Assembly: GCF_001673405.1 (NCBI RefSeq) | Contig: NZ_LZLV01000020.1 | Coordinates: forward strand, 89,993-153,992 | Direction of reading: 5' to 3' | DNA from: Mycobacterium sp. 1245111.1 | GTDB lineage: Bacteria > Actinomycetota > Actinomycetes > Mycobacteriales > Mycobacteriaceae | DNA length: 64,000 bases | Shown: piece after piece, positions 1-8,014 of the stretch | Layout of the letters: each line of letters opens with the position of its first letter | How positions within the stretch are numbered: the first letter of the stretch is position 1 | Notes under the pieces: generated by a model | Told to the model about the DNA's origin: nothing | The model's input: the letters and a program-made list of their open reading frames with translations, nothing else | The model's database searches: none | Made by a program: the position numbers and the translations under genes

Positions 1-39
1 GTGCCCGAGCCGGTGGCCCGCACCGCGATCATGCCGTAA
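1..39 (+). CDS. Possible 3' end of a gene entering from the left
   Basis: Frame 1 is open from the first base to a TAA at 37-39 and would encode a tail ending ARTAIMP. With only 12 codons, no family can be assigned. It would converge on the minus-strand SDR gene 22 bases further on. The open frame could be chance in GC-rich DNA. Confidence 0.3.
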   Translation: MPEPVARTAIMP

Positions 40-61
40 CCACATCCATTCCAAAGGGACC

Positions 62-898
62 TCAGTAGATGTAGTTTTCGCCGCTGGCACGGACTGTCAC
101 GTCGCTGATGTTGATGCCCCACGGTTGGTCGATGACGTGGACGACCGCATCGGTCAGGTCATCGGGAGTGATCAGCCAGTAGCCGACGGAGTCGACGTCC
201 GTCTGCTCGGGTCGAAGAGAGCCGGTCAACATGTTGCCGGCATTTTCGAAGAACTGAGCGGCTTTGTGCCCGACGATGCCGACGGCCGCCGCCTCGTTGA
301 CAACCCCGCTGGCCAGATTGGTTCCGAGTACGCCGGTCGGTTTGACCGTAGTCACCTTGATCTTGCCCTGCGCCTCTATCCGCAACGAGTCCGAGAGCAC
401 GGTGACGGCCGCCTTGGTCGCGCTGTACACGCCGGAGCCCTCGGTCCCGGCATTGCCGTAAATGGATGCGATGTTGACGACCTGACCGCGGCCCTGGGCG
501 ATCATCGTGTCGTAGACGGCCGAGATTCCGTTGACGACGCCTTTGATGTTGATGTCGATTGCCTTGTGCCACTTCTCCCATGCGGCTTCGTGGTCGGCGA
601 AGAACGCCAACGGCATCACGCCGGCGTTGTTCACGATCACGTCGATGCGGCCGTAGGCGTCGACGGCGTGCCGCGCCGCGGCCCGCATCTGGGCCATGTC
701 GGCGACGTCGGCCACGTGGGCGGTCGCGTCATGGCCGGCGGCGCGGACGGCGTCGACGACAGCGTTCAGCGCGTCGACGCTGACGTCCACGCCGACGATC
801 TTCGCGCCGCCCGCTGCGCACTTCTGCGATATCAACGCGCCGAAGCCACTGGCGGCGCCCGTCACGATGATGACCTTGTCCTGCAGATACGTCGACAT
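62..898 (-). CDS. SDR family NAD(P)-dependent oxidoreductase
   Basis: A 278-residue classical short-chain dehydrogenase/reductase, expected to be cytosolic and to oxidise or reduce an alcohol/ketone. Visible motifs are the cofactor-binding TGAASGFG at residues 13-20, NNAG at 90-93, catalytic Ser145, and YSATK with Tyr158 and Lys162. Length is usual for the family. It is the last gene of a minus-strand operon, 9 bases after the LLM oxidoreductase gene. A flavin/F420 enzyme, hydrolase and SDR together suggest stepwise oxidation of a lipid-like or cyclic substrate. The family is certain; the substrate is unknown. Confidence 0.9.
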   Translation of the reverse strand: MSTYLQDKVIIVTGAASGFGALISQKCAAGGAKIVGVDVSVDALNAVVDAVRAAGHDATAHVADVADMAQMRAAARHAVDAYGRIDVIVNNAGVMPLAFFADHEAAWEKWHKAIDINIKGVVNGISAVYDTMIAQGRGQVVNIASIYGNAGTEGSGVYSATKAAVTVLSDSLRIEAQGKIKVTTVKPTGVLGTNLASGVVNEAAAVGIVGHKAAQFFENAGNMLTGSLRPEQTDVDSVGYWLITPDDLTDAVVHVIDQPWGINISDVTVRASGENYIY

Positions 899-907
899 AG
901 GTCATTC

Positions 908-1951
908 CTACCTGTTCGCTCGGTACGCCGTCACGATTGGTTCCAATTCGTCAGGAGTCGCACCGTGCATGATGACCGCGTCGGCGCCGTAGTCGAATTC
1001 CTTGCCGATGCGGTCGACGCACTGCTGAGCCGAGCCGGTGGCCGACGGCTCGAGCCATTCGTCGGGAATCAGCGTGGCGATGTGCTCGATCTGCTCGGCC
1101 GTGGCCTTGTGGTCGATACCGCCGGCGATCGAGGTCACCACCGAGTCGGCTCGAAAGCGTTCCAGGACGGCGGGATCCCAGTCATTGGTCCGCACCAACA
1201 GGTCGCCATAGCCCTGAAGGTAGGTGGCCAGCCGCGCGACCGTCTTCTTCAACCGCAGCTGTTCGGGCAGGTGGTCGCCGACCGTGGCGAAGCACGACCA
1301 CACCCGCACGCTGTCGGGGTCGCGACCGGCTGCCTCTGCGGCGGACTTCACGGCTGCGACGCAGCGCTGCAACGTCTCGGGGGTGAAGTACGTGTGCAAG
1401 ATGACGTCGTCGAACGCCCGGCCGCCCAGCGCCAGGGTGTTGGGCCCGAACGCGACCAGTGCGAGCCGGATGTCCTCGCGAAAGTCCGGATCCAGGAAAA
1501 GGACTGGGTACTTACCCATCGGACCGTCGTGGTTGAAGATCACCTCGCCGTGCCACAGCCGACGCATGACCTGAGCCCAATCCTCCATCTGCGCCGTCGT
1601 GACGGCCGGGATGCCGAACGCCCCGTAGATCGCGGCGATGCCGCGGCCCACGCCCAGAGTAAAGCGCCCGCCGGACAATCGGTGCATGGTGGTGGCCCAG
1701 GATCCGGTGATCAACGGATGACGGGTGTTGTGATTGGTTGCGGCGGTCGCGATCTGCATTCGACTCGTGACCGCGCACGCCGCCCCGACCAACGACGACG
1801 CCTCCTTGACGTTCCATCGCTCCGAGATGAACGCCGTGCCGAAGCCCAGCTCCTCGCCGCGGCGGGCCTCGTCCATCAGCGTGGCCGGGCCTTCACCGCC
1901 CGCCCCGGCCAGCAGGTAGTAGCCCAATTCGTCCAGCTGCCGGTCCGTCAA
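908..1951 (-). CDS. LLM-class, probably F420-dependent, oxidoreductase
   Basis: About 347 residues of the luciferase-like monooxygenase TIM-barrel family, with the mycobacterial F420-dependent pattern: SERWNVKEAS near the N-terminus, then GGRFTLGVGRG and a C-terminal ATGSAQQCVDRI segment. Such enzymes transfer hydride between F420 and a carbonyl or alcohol. I place the start at TTG 1951 (MTDRQLDELGYYLLAG), which overlaps the stop of the preceding NTF2-like remnant as TTGA. An upstream in-frame GTG at 1984 would add residues that merely re-read the end of that gene. Cofactor use is inferred from family. Confidence 0.85.
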   Translation of the reverse strand: MTDRQLDELGYYLLAGAGGEGPATLMDEARRGEELGFGTAFISERWNVKEASSLVGAACAVTSRMQIATAATNHNTRHPLITGSWATTMHRLSGGRFTLGVGRGIAAIYGAFGIPAVTTAQMEDWAQVMRRLWHGEVIFNHDGPMGKYPVLFLDPDFREDIRLALVAFGPNTLALGGRAFDDVILHTYFTPETLQRCVAAVKSAAEAAGRDPDSVRVWSCFATVGDHLPEQLRLKKTVARLATYLQGYGDLLVRTNDWDPAVLERFRADSVVTSIAGGIDHKATAEQIEHIATLIPDEWLEPSATGSAQQCVDRIGKEFDYGADAVIMHGATPDELEPIVTAYRANR

Positions 1952-2185
1952 TTCCCAACCCCTTGTTTGTAGCCGCAGTTCCACACCTCGGTGATCCTGC
2001 CGTCCACGACGTGGAACACCTCAATACTCGCGACGTTGGTTTCGTCGGACCCGATCGACCGCCTGTTCGACTTCGTGCCGGATCACGGTCTCGGCGAACA
2101 AGTCGTTCGCCAGCTCGAAGTCCCGCTCATTCCAGACGACTAGGTTGTAGAGCTCAACCACCTCACGTGCTGTGCGGCTGCTCAC
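1948..2185 (-). pseudogene. NTF2/SnoaL-like protein, broken by internal deletion and frameshift
   Basis: The GTG start at 2185 overlaps the stop of the upstream hydrolase as GTGA. The frame reads MSSRTAREVVELYNLVVWN, then LANDLFAETVIRHEV, as in the SnoaL-like fold, but then runs out of frame and stops at ARREY-like residues near 2021. A second frame from about 2045 down to the TGA at 1948-1950 supplies the family's C-terminal strand (SIEVFHVVDGRITEVWNCGY). The whole is 238 bases, not a multiple of three, against roughly 375 in intact relatives, so about 140 bases of the middle are missing. Seen: two homologous halves in different frames. Inferred: deletion and loss of function. Confidence 0.8.
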
Positions 2186-3306
2186 CGGACCTCCCCGGCC
2201 ACACCGCGCAAGAACTCCTCGGTGACCCCAAAAACCCTGCGCGAGAACACATGGCCGACATGACCGCCGTCGTACCAATACAGTTGACCGCCCCATCGCG
2301 CCTGCAGCGCATCGGTGGGCGCGCGCATCGCCATCCGGTCATGCCACGCGCCGACGATCAGGCGGCGCTCCGGAGGTGGCGCCGGGTCGACGGCGAGCGG
2401 ATCGATCACCGAAGTCAGTTTCGCAACCACCGGCGAGCCGAGCAGCTGCCGGAACTCATCCCGCGACGAACCCCACCGGCCGAGGTGCTGAGCGATCATC
2501 GCGTTGAGCCCGAGGATCGGCGTGTAGAGACCCACCGCGTCGATGTCGCGCTCCAGATGCGACACCAGCGCGGCGACCGGAGTTCCCATCGAAATCCCGC
2601 ATACCACAACGGCACTGGCCTGCGATCGCACCCATCGCACGACGGCTCGGATCTCCGAGACCGCGCGCATCATGCCGGCGACGTTCCCGAGCGGATCCAT
2701 GTCCGGATACGCCGGCCATTCCCGGCGTCGACAGCCATGACCGGGCTGCACCGGCATCGCGACGTTGAAGCCGAGTTGGTGATGGATGCGTCCGACTCGG
2801 GTCAACAGCAGGTCCTCGACGCCGCCCTGGCCGGCGCCGTGCACCCACACCAGCCACGGCCTCGCCCCGCCGGGGTGACGGCACAGATGGACGACGGCGT
2901 CGACCGGGCCGCCCAATCCTTCTGCCGCCAGTGTCTTCGGTAGCGCCGGGTCGTGCTCGAACGTGAGCCGCTCATAGGCCAGTCCGGCCACCCGCCGGCG
3001 TTCAATTGTCTTGACCCGCAACGGCGCCGGCGCGGCGTGAGCACCGTCGATGCCCAGCGCTGACAACTCCTCGGCCGCCGCGCTGCACTGGTCGGGTGAC
3101 CGGATATCCTGCGGCGCTCCGCCGAGCAGCGAAAAGCCGGACAGGACAAGCTCGTCCAGCATGACCTCGCCGAACTGACGGACACCGCGCGGGGACGCCG
3201 GATTCCATCCCGTCGACCCGTACAACCCCGCTAGGGTGCGCGGGAGTAGCAGGCCCAACTCGCGGGCCGCATTCAAGCCGAGTGTCGGCAACGACATGCC
3301 GTTCAT
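2182..3306 (-). CDS. Alpha/beta hydrolase family protein
   Basis: 374 residues. The alpha/beta-hydrolase core occupies the second half: a WVHGAGQG oxyanion-hole strand near residues 154-161, the nucleophile elbow GISMG at 237-241 (Ser239), an acidic segment VGAWHDRM and a late histidine in GGHVGHVFS. The first ~100 residues are a helical extension. Likely an esterase or lipase acting on an unknown ester. It lies 15 bases after the NTF2-like gene and overlaps the following pseudogene, so it is mid-operon. ATG 3306 is used; ATG 3297 is an equally possible start. No signal peptide seen. Confidence 0.85.
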   Translation of the reverse strand: MNGMSLPTLGLNAARELGLLLPRTLAGLYGSTGWNPASPRGVRQFGEVMLDELVLSGFSLLGGAPQDIRSPDQCSAAAEELSALGIDGAHAAPAPLRVKTIERRRVAGLAYERLTFEHDPALPKTLAAEGLGGPVDAVVHLCRHPGGARPWLVWVHGAGQGGVEDLLLTRVGRIHHQLGFNVAMPVQPGHGCRRREWPAYPDMDPLGNVAGMMRAVSEIRAVVRWVRSQASAVVVCGISMGTPVAALVSHLERDIDAVGLYTPILGLNAMIAQHLGRWGSSRDEFRQLLGSPVVAKLTSVIDPLAVDPAPPPERRLIVGAWHDRMAMRAPTDALQARWGGQLYWYDGGHVGHVFSRRVFGVTEEFLRGVAGEVR

Positions 3307-3321
3307 CAGTGCATCGAAATC

Positions 3322-3657
3322 TCAGGCATTGCCACCGGTGATCTGCTGAATGGTCCGGGTCAGATGCAGGGTCTTGATCCGCCAGCTGCCATCCCGCTTT
3401 TCGTAGGTCTCGTGGTAGTGACCGGCGCCGTGCAACTCGTTGCCGTTGCCGAAGATAATCCAATCCTCCATCGTCCAAATGCCGGAGGCGATTTCCGGCG
3501 AGGTGAGGGTGATCTCCGGGGTGTGGCAGTGGTGCATGGTTGCCAAGACCACCACGTCGTCGCTGAACACGCTGCGCCAGCCGTCGGCGTCCTTGGCGTC
3601 GAGAAAGCGGCAATAACGGGCTTTCAACTGCCGGATCGCTTCGAGTTCGTCAACCAC
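3322..3657 (-). CDS. NTF2/SnoaL-like protein, apparently internally shortened
   Basis: 111 residues from GTG 3657 (MVDELEAIRQLKARYCRFLD). The N-terminal helix and C-terminal strands (TSPEIASGIWTMED, ELHGAGHYHETYEKRDG) match the SnoaL_4 type of NTF2-like proteins, which are small cone-shaped binding proteins or isomerase/dehydratase-like enzymes. Relatives I know are about 140 residues. Here SDDVVV runs directly into TMHHCHTPEI, so roughly 30 residues of the middle helix and strand look absent, in frame. It is the first gene of the minus-strand operon and faces the Rieske operon across a 77-base promoter region. It may be non-functional. Confidence 0.75.
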   Translation of the reverse strand: MVDELEAIRQLKARYCRFLDAKDADGWRSVFSDDVVVLATMHHCHTPEITLTSPEIASGIWTMEDWIIFGNGNELHGAGHYHETYEKRDGSWRIKTLHLTRTIQQITGGNA

Positions 3658-3686
3658 GTCCCGGTGCCTCCTGGTCCTGAAATCTA

Positions 3687-3705
3687 TACTGTAACGTATT
3701 TAGTA
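3687..3705. promoter_or_regulatory. Candidate operator, TACTGTA-type box
   Basis: The sequence TACTGTAACGTATTTAGTA is an imperfect dyad in the 77-base gap between two divergent operons. The same TACTGTA half-site occurs upstream of genes at 19819, 29013, 29368 and 32645, which suggests one regulator family. The binding protein is not identified. Confidence 0.5.
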
Positions 3706-3734
3706 TCACTGGAAAGAGGTCTGGAGGAACCGGC

Positions 3735-4727
3735 GTGAAAGTTCCCTTCACCTGGAAAGTCACCGGCTGGTTCATGGTTGGCTGGTCACCGGAATTCCCG
3801 GTCGGCGAGACCCGGCCGTTGCGTTATTTCGGTGAGGATCTGGTCGCCTATCGCGACGAGCAGGGTGAGCTCCATGTGCTGGAGGCTCACTGCAAGCATC
3901 TCGGGGCCCACATCGGCCACGGCGGCACGGTCGTCGGCGACTGCGTCCAGTGCCCATTCCACGGCTGGCGCTGGGGGCCGGACGGCACCAATCGCTACAT
4001 TCCCTACCAGCCGGACCGGCCCAACAAGGTGTTGCGGTTGCGGGTGTATCCGGTCCGCGAGCAGCACGACTGCGTGTTCATCTGGCACCAGCCGGAAGGC
4101 AAAGAGCCACAGTGGGATATGCCGGATATCTTCGACAAGTTTCCGCAATTCGAGACCGATCCAACCGCGTACTATCGCGCATACCCGGAATTCTCTCGAC
4201 GCGCCGAGCGCGAGCCGGTGCATCCGCAGATCGTGGCCGAGAACGCGCCCGACAGTGCACATTTCGAGTATGTGCACCATGCCACGGTGACGCCCCGGGT
4301 GCTGGATTGGAAGATCGTCGACCACGAGTGGCAGTTCGTCGCGGGCTGGCCGGACGCCAGCAGCGACGACCCGGAAGATCTCGCGTTGCGCTTTCACAGT
4401 CACCTATTCGGATTGGGCGGGGCGATCAGCGTGTTCGAGGGCGCCCAGAACCACCGGCTGATCTTCACCTGCACGCCGGTCGACGACGAGTGCTCGGACC
4501 TGTTCTATTCGATCTGGTGGCCAAGGCTTTCCGGGGACTCCTCCGACGTCCCAAACCGCGAACTGCGCGACACCATCGAAAAGCATTTCCTGTCGACGGT
4601 CTTCGACGATCTGCAGATCTGGCGCTACCAGAAGTATGTCGAACATCCCGCGCTGTCCAGAGAAGACGCGAAAGGGTATATGGCACTGCGTAAGTGGGCG
4701 ACCCAGTTCTACGAAGTGCCGGCGTGA
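3735..4727 (+). CDS. Rieske 2Fe-2S aromatic/steroid-ring oxygenase, terminal component
   Basis: 330 residues from GTG 3735. The N-terminal Rieske domain has Cys53-x-His55 and Cys73-x-x-His76 ligating the 2Fe-2S cluster. The catalytic domain has the mononuclear iron pattern Asn170, Asp173, His176, His181. This resembles the KshA-type oxygenases of actinobacteria, which hydroxylate sterol-like rings using a separate reductase; no reductase gene is in this window. It is first in a plus-strand operon and is preceded by a TACTGTA-type box. Substrate assignment to steroids is only a family-level guess. Confidence 0.88.
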   Translation: MKVPFTWKVTGWFMVGWSPEFPVGETRPLRYFGEDLVAYRDEQGELHVLEAHCKHLGAHIGHGGTVVGDCVQCPFHGWRWGPDGTNRYIPYQPDRPNKVLRLRVYPVREQHDCVFIWHQPEGKEPQWDMPDIFDKFPQFETDPTAYYRAYPEFSRRAEREPVHPQIVAENAPDSAHFEYVHHATVTPRVLDWKIVDHEWQFVAGWPDASSDDPEDLALRFHSHLFGLGGAISVFEGAQNHRLIFTCTPVDDECSDLFYSIWWPRLSGDSSDVPNRELRDTIEKHFLSTVFDDLQIWRYQKYVEHPALSREDAKGYMALRKWATQFYEVPA

Positions 4728-5356
4728 CGATGAGGTTGGCCGACATCGCGGCGCCCGAGCACACCGCGATCGTGACCCAGGAGTGCCAAGGCGCCGTCAT
4801 CGGTCCCGACGCCGGCTTGGCGCAGCTCGCCGAGGAGGCGCGCCGCGTGGCGTTGCCCAACATCACCCGGTTGTTACCGGTCGCCCGCACGGCCGGTGTG
4901 CGGCTGGTGCACTGCACGGTCCAGCGGCGTCCCGACGGGCTCGGCGCCAACCACAATGCCAAGATCTTCGCGATCGGGCGTGGCGAGGTGAACATCGTGC
5001 CCGGCACGCCGGGAGCCGCGGTACTGCCCGAATTAGGCCCTGAGCCAACCGATCTCGTCCTCAGCAGGTGGCATGGCATCGGTCCGATGGGCGGAACGGA
5101 TCTGGACGCGGTGCTGCGCAATCTCGGGGTGTCCACCATCGTGGTCGTCGGGGTCTCGCTGAACATCGCGATCCCCAATGTCGTGATGGACGCTGTCAAC
5201 GCCGCCTATCGCGTGGTCGTGCCGCGCGACGCCGTCGCGGGCATCCCCACCGAGTACGGCAATGCGATCATCGACAACATGCTGTCGTTGCTGGCGACGA
5301 TCACCAGCACCGACGATCTGCTTCAGGCCTGGAGCCCACACAAGGAGACTTCGTGA
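4724..5356 (+). CDS. Isochorismatase-like (cysteine hydrolase fold) protein lacking the triad
   Basis: 210 residues from GTG 4724, which overlaps the oxygenase stop as GTGA; ATG 4730 is an alternative. The fold signature of isochorismatase-like hydrolases is clear (VPRDAVAGIPTEYGNAI near the C-terminus). The usual Asp-Lys-Cys triad is not: the first strand reads IVTQECQ, the lysine region reads LSRWHG, and the cysteine region reads GVSLNIAIPN with no cysteine. It may be a binding protein or use different chemistry. Co-translation with the oxygenase and a thioesterase suggests a role in the same catabolic step. Confidence 0.8.
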   Translation: MTMRLADIAAPEHTAIVTQECQGAVIGPDAGLAQLAEEARRVALPNITRLLPVARTAGVRLVHCTVQRRPDGLGANHNAKIFAIGRGEVNIVPGTPGAAVLPELGPEPTDLVLSRWHGIGPMGGTDLDAVLRNLGVSTIVVVGVSLNIAIPNVVMDAVNAAYRVVVPRDAVAGIPTEYGNAIIDNMLSLLATITSTDDLLQAWSPHKETS

Positions 5357-5973
5357 CCGAAACCGCGCCCGCCGCCCGAGGTGGTTTTCCCGACGTCAAA
5401 CCGGTCGAGGACGCGCCACCGGAACTGGGCCGATTCGTGACGGCGCTGCGCCGGCTGCAGGATCTGACCGTCTCCACCAACCCTGGCGGCCCACTGTGGG
5501 CCGACGCGACGGCGCACCTCGAGAGCGCGTGCGCGCTGCTGGACGGCCATCAGGTTCCCGAGACCGACGCGGTCGCTGGCCGCGTGTTGAGCGAACCTGG
5601 ACTGGCCCATCCGCTGCTGCCGCCGTGGAGTGTGACCGACTCGGGAACCGACGGCGTGACTATGGCCGGGCACTTCACCGATGCACACGTGGGCGGCAAT
5701 CGAGCCGTGCACGGCGGCATGATTCCGCTGCTGTACGACTGGCTGTTCGGGATGACTGTGACCGCCGGAAACATCCGGCCGACCCGAACCGCATACCTGC
5801 ACGTCGACTACCGCAAGGTCACCCCGATCGACGAGCCGCTGCAGGCTCGGGCGGCGATCACCAAGGTCGACGACCGCAAGGTTTTCATAGAGGCTACTAT
5901 GACATCGGCCGACGGCGATGTCCTCAGCGAAGCCAACGGCCTGATGGTTCGCTTGCTCCCGCACCAGCCGTAA
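5353..5973 (+). CDS. PaaI-type hotdog-fold thioesterase
   Basis: 206 residues from GTG 5353, overlapping the previous stop as GTGA. The C-terminal half is a hotdog domain: AVHGGMIPLLYDWLFG is the helix with its conserved His-Gly-Gly, followed by TRTAYLHVDYRKVTPI and DRKVFIEATM strands. Members hydrolyse acyl-CoA thioesters. The first ~80 residues are a poorly conserved extension also seen in the hotdog protein at 31853-32524. Between the oxygenase and ligase genes, it could release or edit CoA esters. Confidence 0.85.
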   Translation: MTETAPAARGGFPDVKPVEDAPPELGRFVTALRRLQDLTVSTNPGGPLWADATAHLESACALLDGHQVPETDAVAGRVLSEPGLAHPLLPPWSVTDSGTDGVTMAGHFTDAHVGGNRAVHGGMIPLLYDWLFGMTVTAGNIRPTRTAYLHVDYRKVTPIDEPLQARAAITKVDDRKVFIEATMTSADGDVLSEANGLMVRLLPHQP

Positions 5974-5981
5974 GGGTCCAG

Positions 5982-7637
5982 ATGTCCGACACTGCAGTCG
6001 AATTCACCGTTCCCGACGTCACCGCCGCAGTCGCCGCGGCGATTCCAGACCGCGAGCTGATCATCCAGGGCGACAAGCGGTACACCTACGCCGAGATCAT
6101 GGACCGGTCGCGCCGATTGGCCGCCTACCTGCACTCCCGTGGGCTTGGCTGTCACACCGAGCGATCGGCGCTCGACGGCCACGAGGTCGGGCAGGATCTC
6201 GTCGGCCTCTACGCCTACAACGGCAACGAATTCGTCGAGTCGTTGGTCGGTGCGTTCGCCGCGCGGGTGGCACCGTTCAACGTCAACTACCGCTACGTCA
6301 AGAGCGAGTTGCAGTATCTGCTTGCCGACTCGGGTGCGACGGCCCTGATCTACCACTCCGCGTTCGCACCGCGGGTCGCGGAAGTCTTGCCGGACCTTCC
6401 GGAGCTGCGGGTGCTGATTCAGATTGCCGACGACTCGGGCAACCCGCTGCTCTACGGCGCCGTGGACTACGAGACCGTCATCAAAGGCGAAGCTCCACGA
6501 GCCGCGGTCCAGCACTCCCCCGACGATCTGTACGTGCTCTACACCGGCGGCACGACCGGGATGCCGAAAGGTGTGCTGTGGCGGCAACACGACATCTTCA
6601 TGACGTCCTTCGGTGGGCGCAATCTGATGACGGGCGAGTGCACCAATTCGCTCGACGAGATCGTGGCACGGCTGAGCGGAAGCACGCCCACGAAGCTGAT
6701 GATCCTGCCGCCGCTGATTCACGGCGCTGCGCAATGGAGCGTGATGACCGCGATCACGACAGGACAGACCGTCGTGTTTCCCTCCGTCGTCGACCATTTG
6801 GACGCTGACGACGTGGTCCGCACCATCGAACGCGAACAAGTGATGACCGTGACCGTGGTCGGCGATGCCGTGGCGCGGCCATTGGTCGCCGCGATCGAAA
6901 AGGGCATCGCCGACGTATCGTCGCTGGCAGTGGTGGCCAACGGCGGAGCGCTGCTGACGCCCTACATCAAACAACGTCTGATCGAGGTGCTGCCCAACGC
7001 CATCGTCGTCGACGGTGTGGGATCGTCGGAGACCGGCTCACAGATGAGTCACCTCTCGACGAACGGGGCCGTCTCGACCGGCACGTTCAACGCCGGACCG
7101 GACACCTTCGTCGCCGCCGAAGATCTCGGATCGCTGCTGCAGCCGGGCCACGATGGCATGGGCTGGCTCGCCCAAAGGGGTTACGTGCCACTGGGTTACA
7201 AGGGTGACGCCAAAAAGACCGCCGCCACCTTCCCGGTGATCGACGGTGTGCGGTACGCCGTTCCGGGCGACCGGGCACGGCATCGAGACGACGGCCACAT
7301 CGAACTACTGGGCCGTGACTCGGTGACGATCAACTCCGGCGGCGAGAAGATCTTCGTCGAGGAGGTCGAAACCGCGATCGCATCGCATCCCGCCGTGACC
7401 GATGTCGTCGTCACCGGGCGCCCCAGCGAGCGGTGGGGCCAGGAAGTGGTCGCCGTCGTGGCGCTCACCCACGGCGCGCAGGTCGAGGCCGCGGAGCTAA
7501 TCGACCATGCTGCACAGACATTGGCTCGCTACAAGCTGCCGAAGGCGATCGTCTTCCGGGCCGCGATCGAGCGCAGCCCAGCCGGCAAGGCCGACTACCG
7601 GTGGGCCCGCGAACAAGCGGTCAACGAACTGCCATGA
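5982..7637 (+). CDS. AMP-forming acyl-CoA synthetase
   Basis: 551 residues from ATG 5982, 8 bases after the thioesterase. An ANL-superfamily ligase that activates a carboxylic acid to an acyl-AMP and then an acyl-CoA. Motifs: P-loop-like YTGGTTGMPKG, adenine-binding GVGSSETG, the hinge region ELLGRDSVTINSGGEKIF, and the C-terminal catalytic lysine in SPAGKADYRW. Close in pattern to the ligase at 25292-26917, which shares the KADYRW ending. Fifth-step activation of the oxygenated product is an inference from the operon. Confidence 0.92.
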   Translation: MSDTAVEFTVPDVTAAVAAAIPDRELIIQGDKRYTYAEIMDRSRRLAAYLHSRGLGCHTERSALDGHEVGQDLVGLYAYNGNEFVESLVGAFAARVAPFNVNYRYVKSELQYLLADSGATALIYHSAFAPRVAEVLPDLPELRVLIQIADDSGNPLLYGAVDYETVIKGEAPRAAVQHSPDDLYVLYTGGTTGMPKGVLWRQHDIFMTSFGGRNLMTGECTNSLDEIVARLSGSTPTKLMILPPLIHGAAQWSVMTAITTGQTVVFPSVVDHLDADDVVRTIEREQVMTVTVVGDAVARPLVAAIEKGIADVSSLAVVANGGALLTPYIKQRLIEVLPNAIVVDGVGSSETGSQMSHLSTNGAVSTGTFNAGPDTFVAAEDLGSLLQPGHDGMGWLAQRGYVPLGYKGDAKKTAATFPVIDGVRYAVPGDRARHRDDGHIELLGRDSVTINSGGEKIFVEEVETAIASHPAVTDVVVTGRPSERWGQEVVAVVALTHGAQVEAAELIDHAAQTLARYKLPKAIVFRAAIERSPAGKADYRWAREQAVNELP

Positions 7638-8014
7638 GCGACGACGAGGTACGGGCCGCGCTGCAGCGCCACTGGGATGCCTCTGACGTCAACGACTTCG
7701 ACACCGAGCATGAAATCTACCGCGACGATGCGGTTCTCGAGTATCCACAGTCGGGCGAGCGCATCAGAGGCCGTAGCAACATCCAGGCCTCCCGTACCGC
7801 CCAGCCAAACCTCAAGCGCTTCACCGTGACATGCATGCGCGGTAGCGGCGACCTATGGGTCAGCGAACTGGTGATGACTTATGACGGAAAGCCCTCGTAC
7901 GTGGTCAGCATCATGGAGTTCGAAGCGGGGCACGTCATCCGCGAATCGCAATATTTCGGCGACCCGTTCGAACCTGGGCCGTCTCGCGCTCAGTGGGTCG
8001 AGCCGATGGACTGA
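7634..8014 (+). CDS. NTF2-like (SnoaL-type) protein
   Basis: 126 residues from ATG 7634, overlapping the ligase stop as ATGA. A small alpha+beta NTF2-like protein (DFDTEHEIYRDDAVLEYPQS, then WVSELVMTYDGKPSYVVSIM). Such proteins bind small hydrophobic ligands and sometimes isomerise or dehydrate them. Unlike the two NTF2-like genes in the facing operon, it appears intact. Its last 25 bases overlap the end of the convergent P450 gene. Confidence 0.8.
   Translation: MSDDEVRAALQRHWDASDVNDFDTEHEIYRDDAVLEYPQSGERIRGRSNIQASRTAQPNLKRFTVTCMRGSGDLWVSELVMTYDGKPSYVVSIMEFEAGHVIRESQYFGDPFEPGPSRAQWVEPMD

Noticed and set aside
125..1972. A 615-codon plus-strand open frame
   Set aside because: It is the GC-rich antisense shadow of the SDR and LLM genes; its protein is Arg/Asp/Val-rich low-complexity sequence with no motif.
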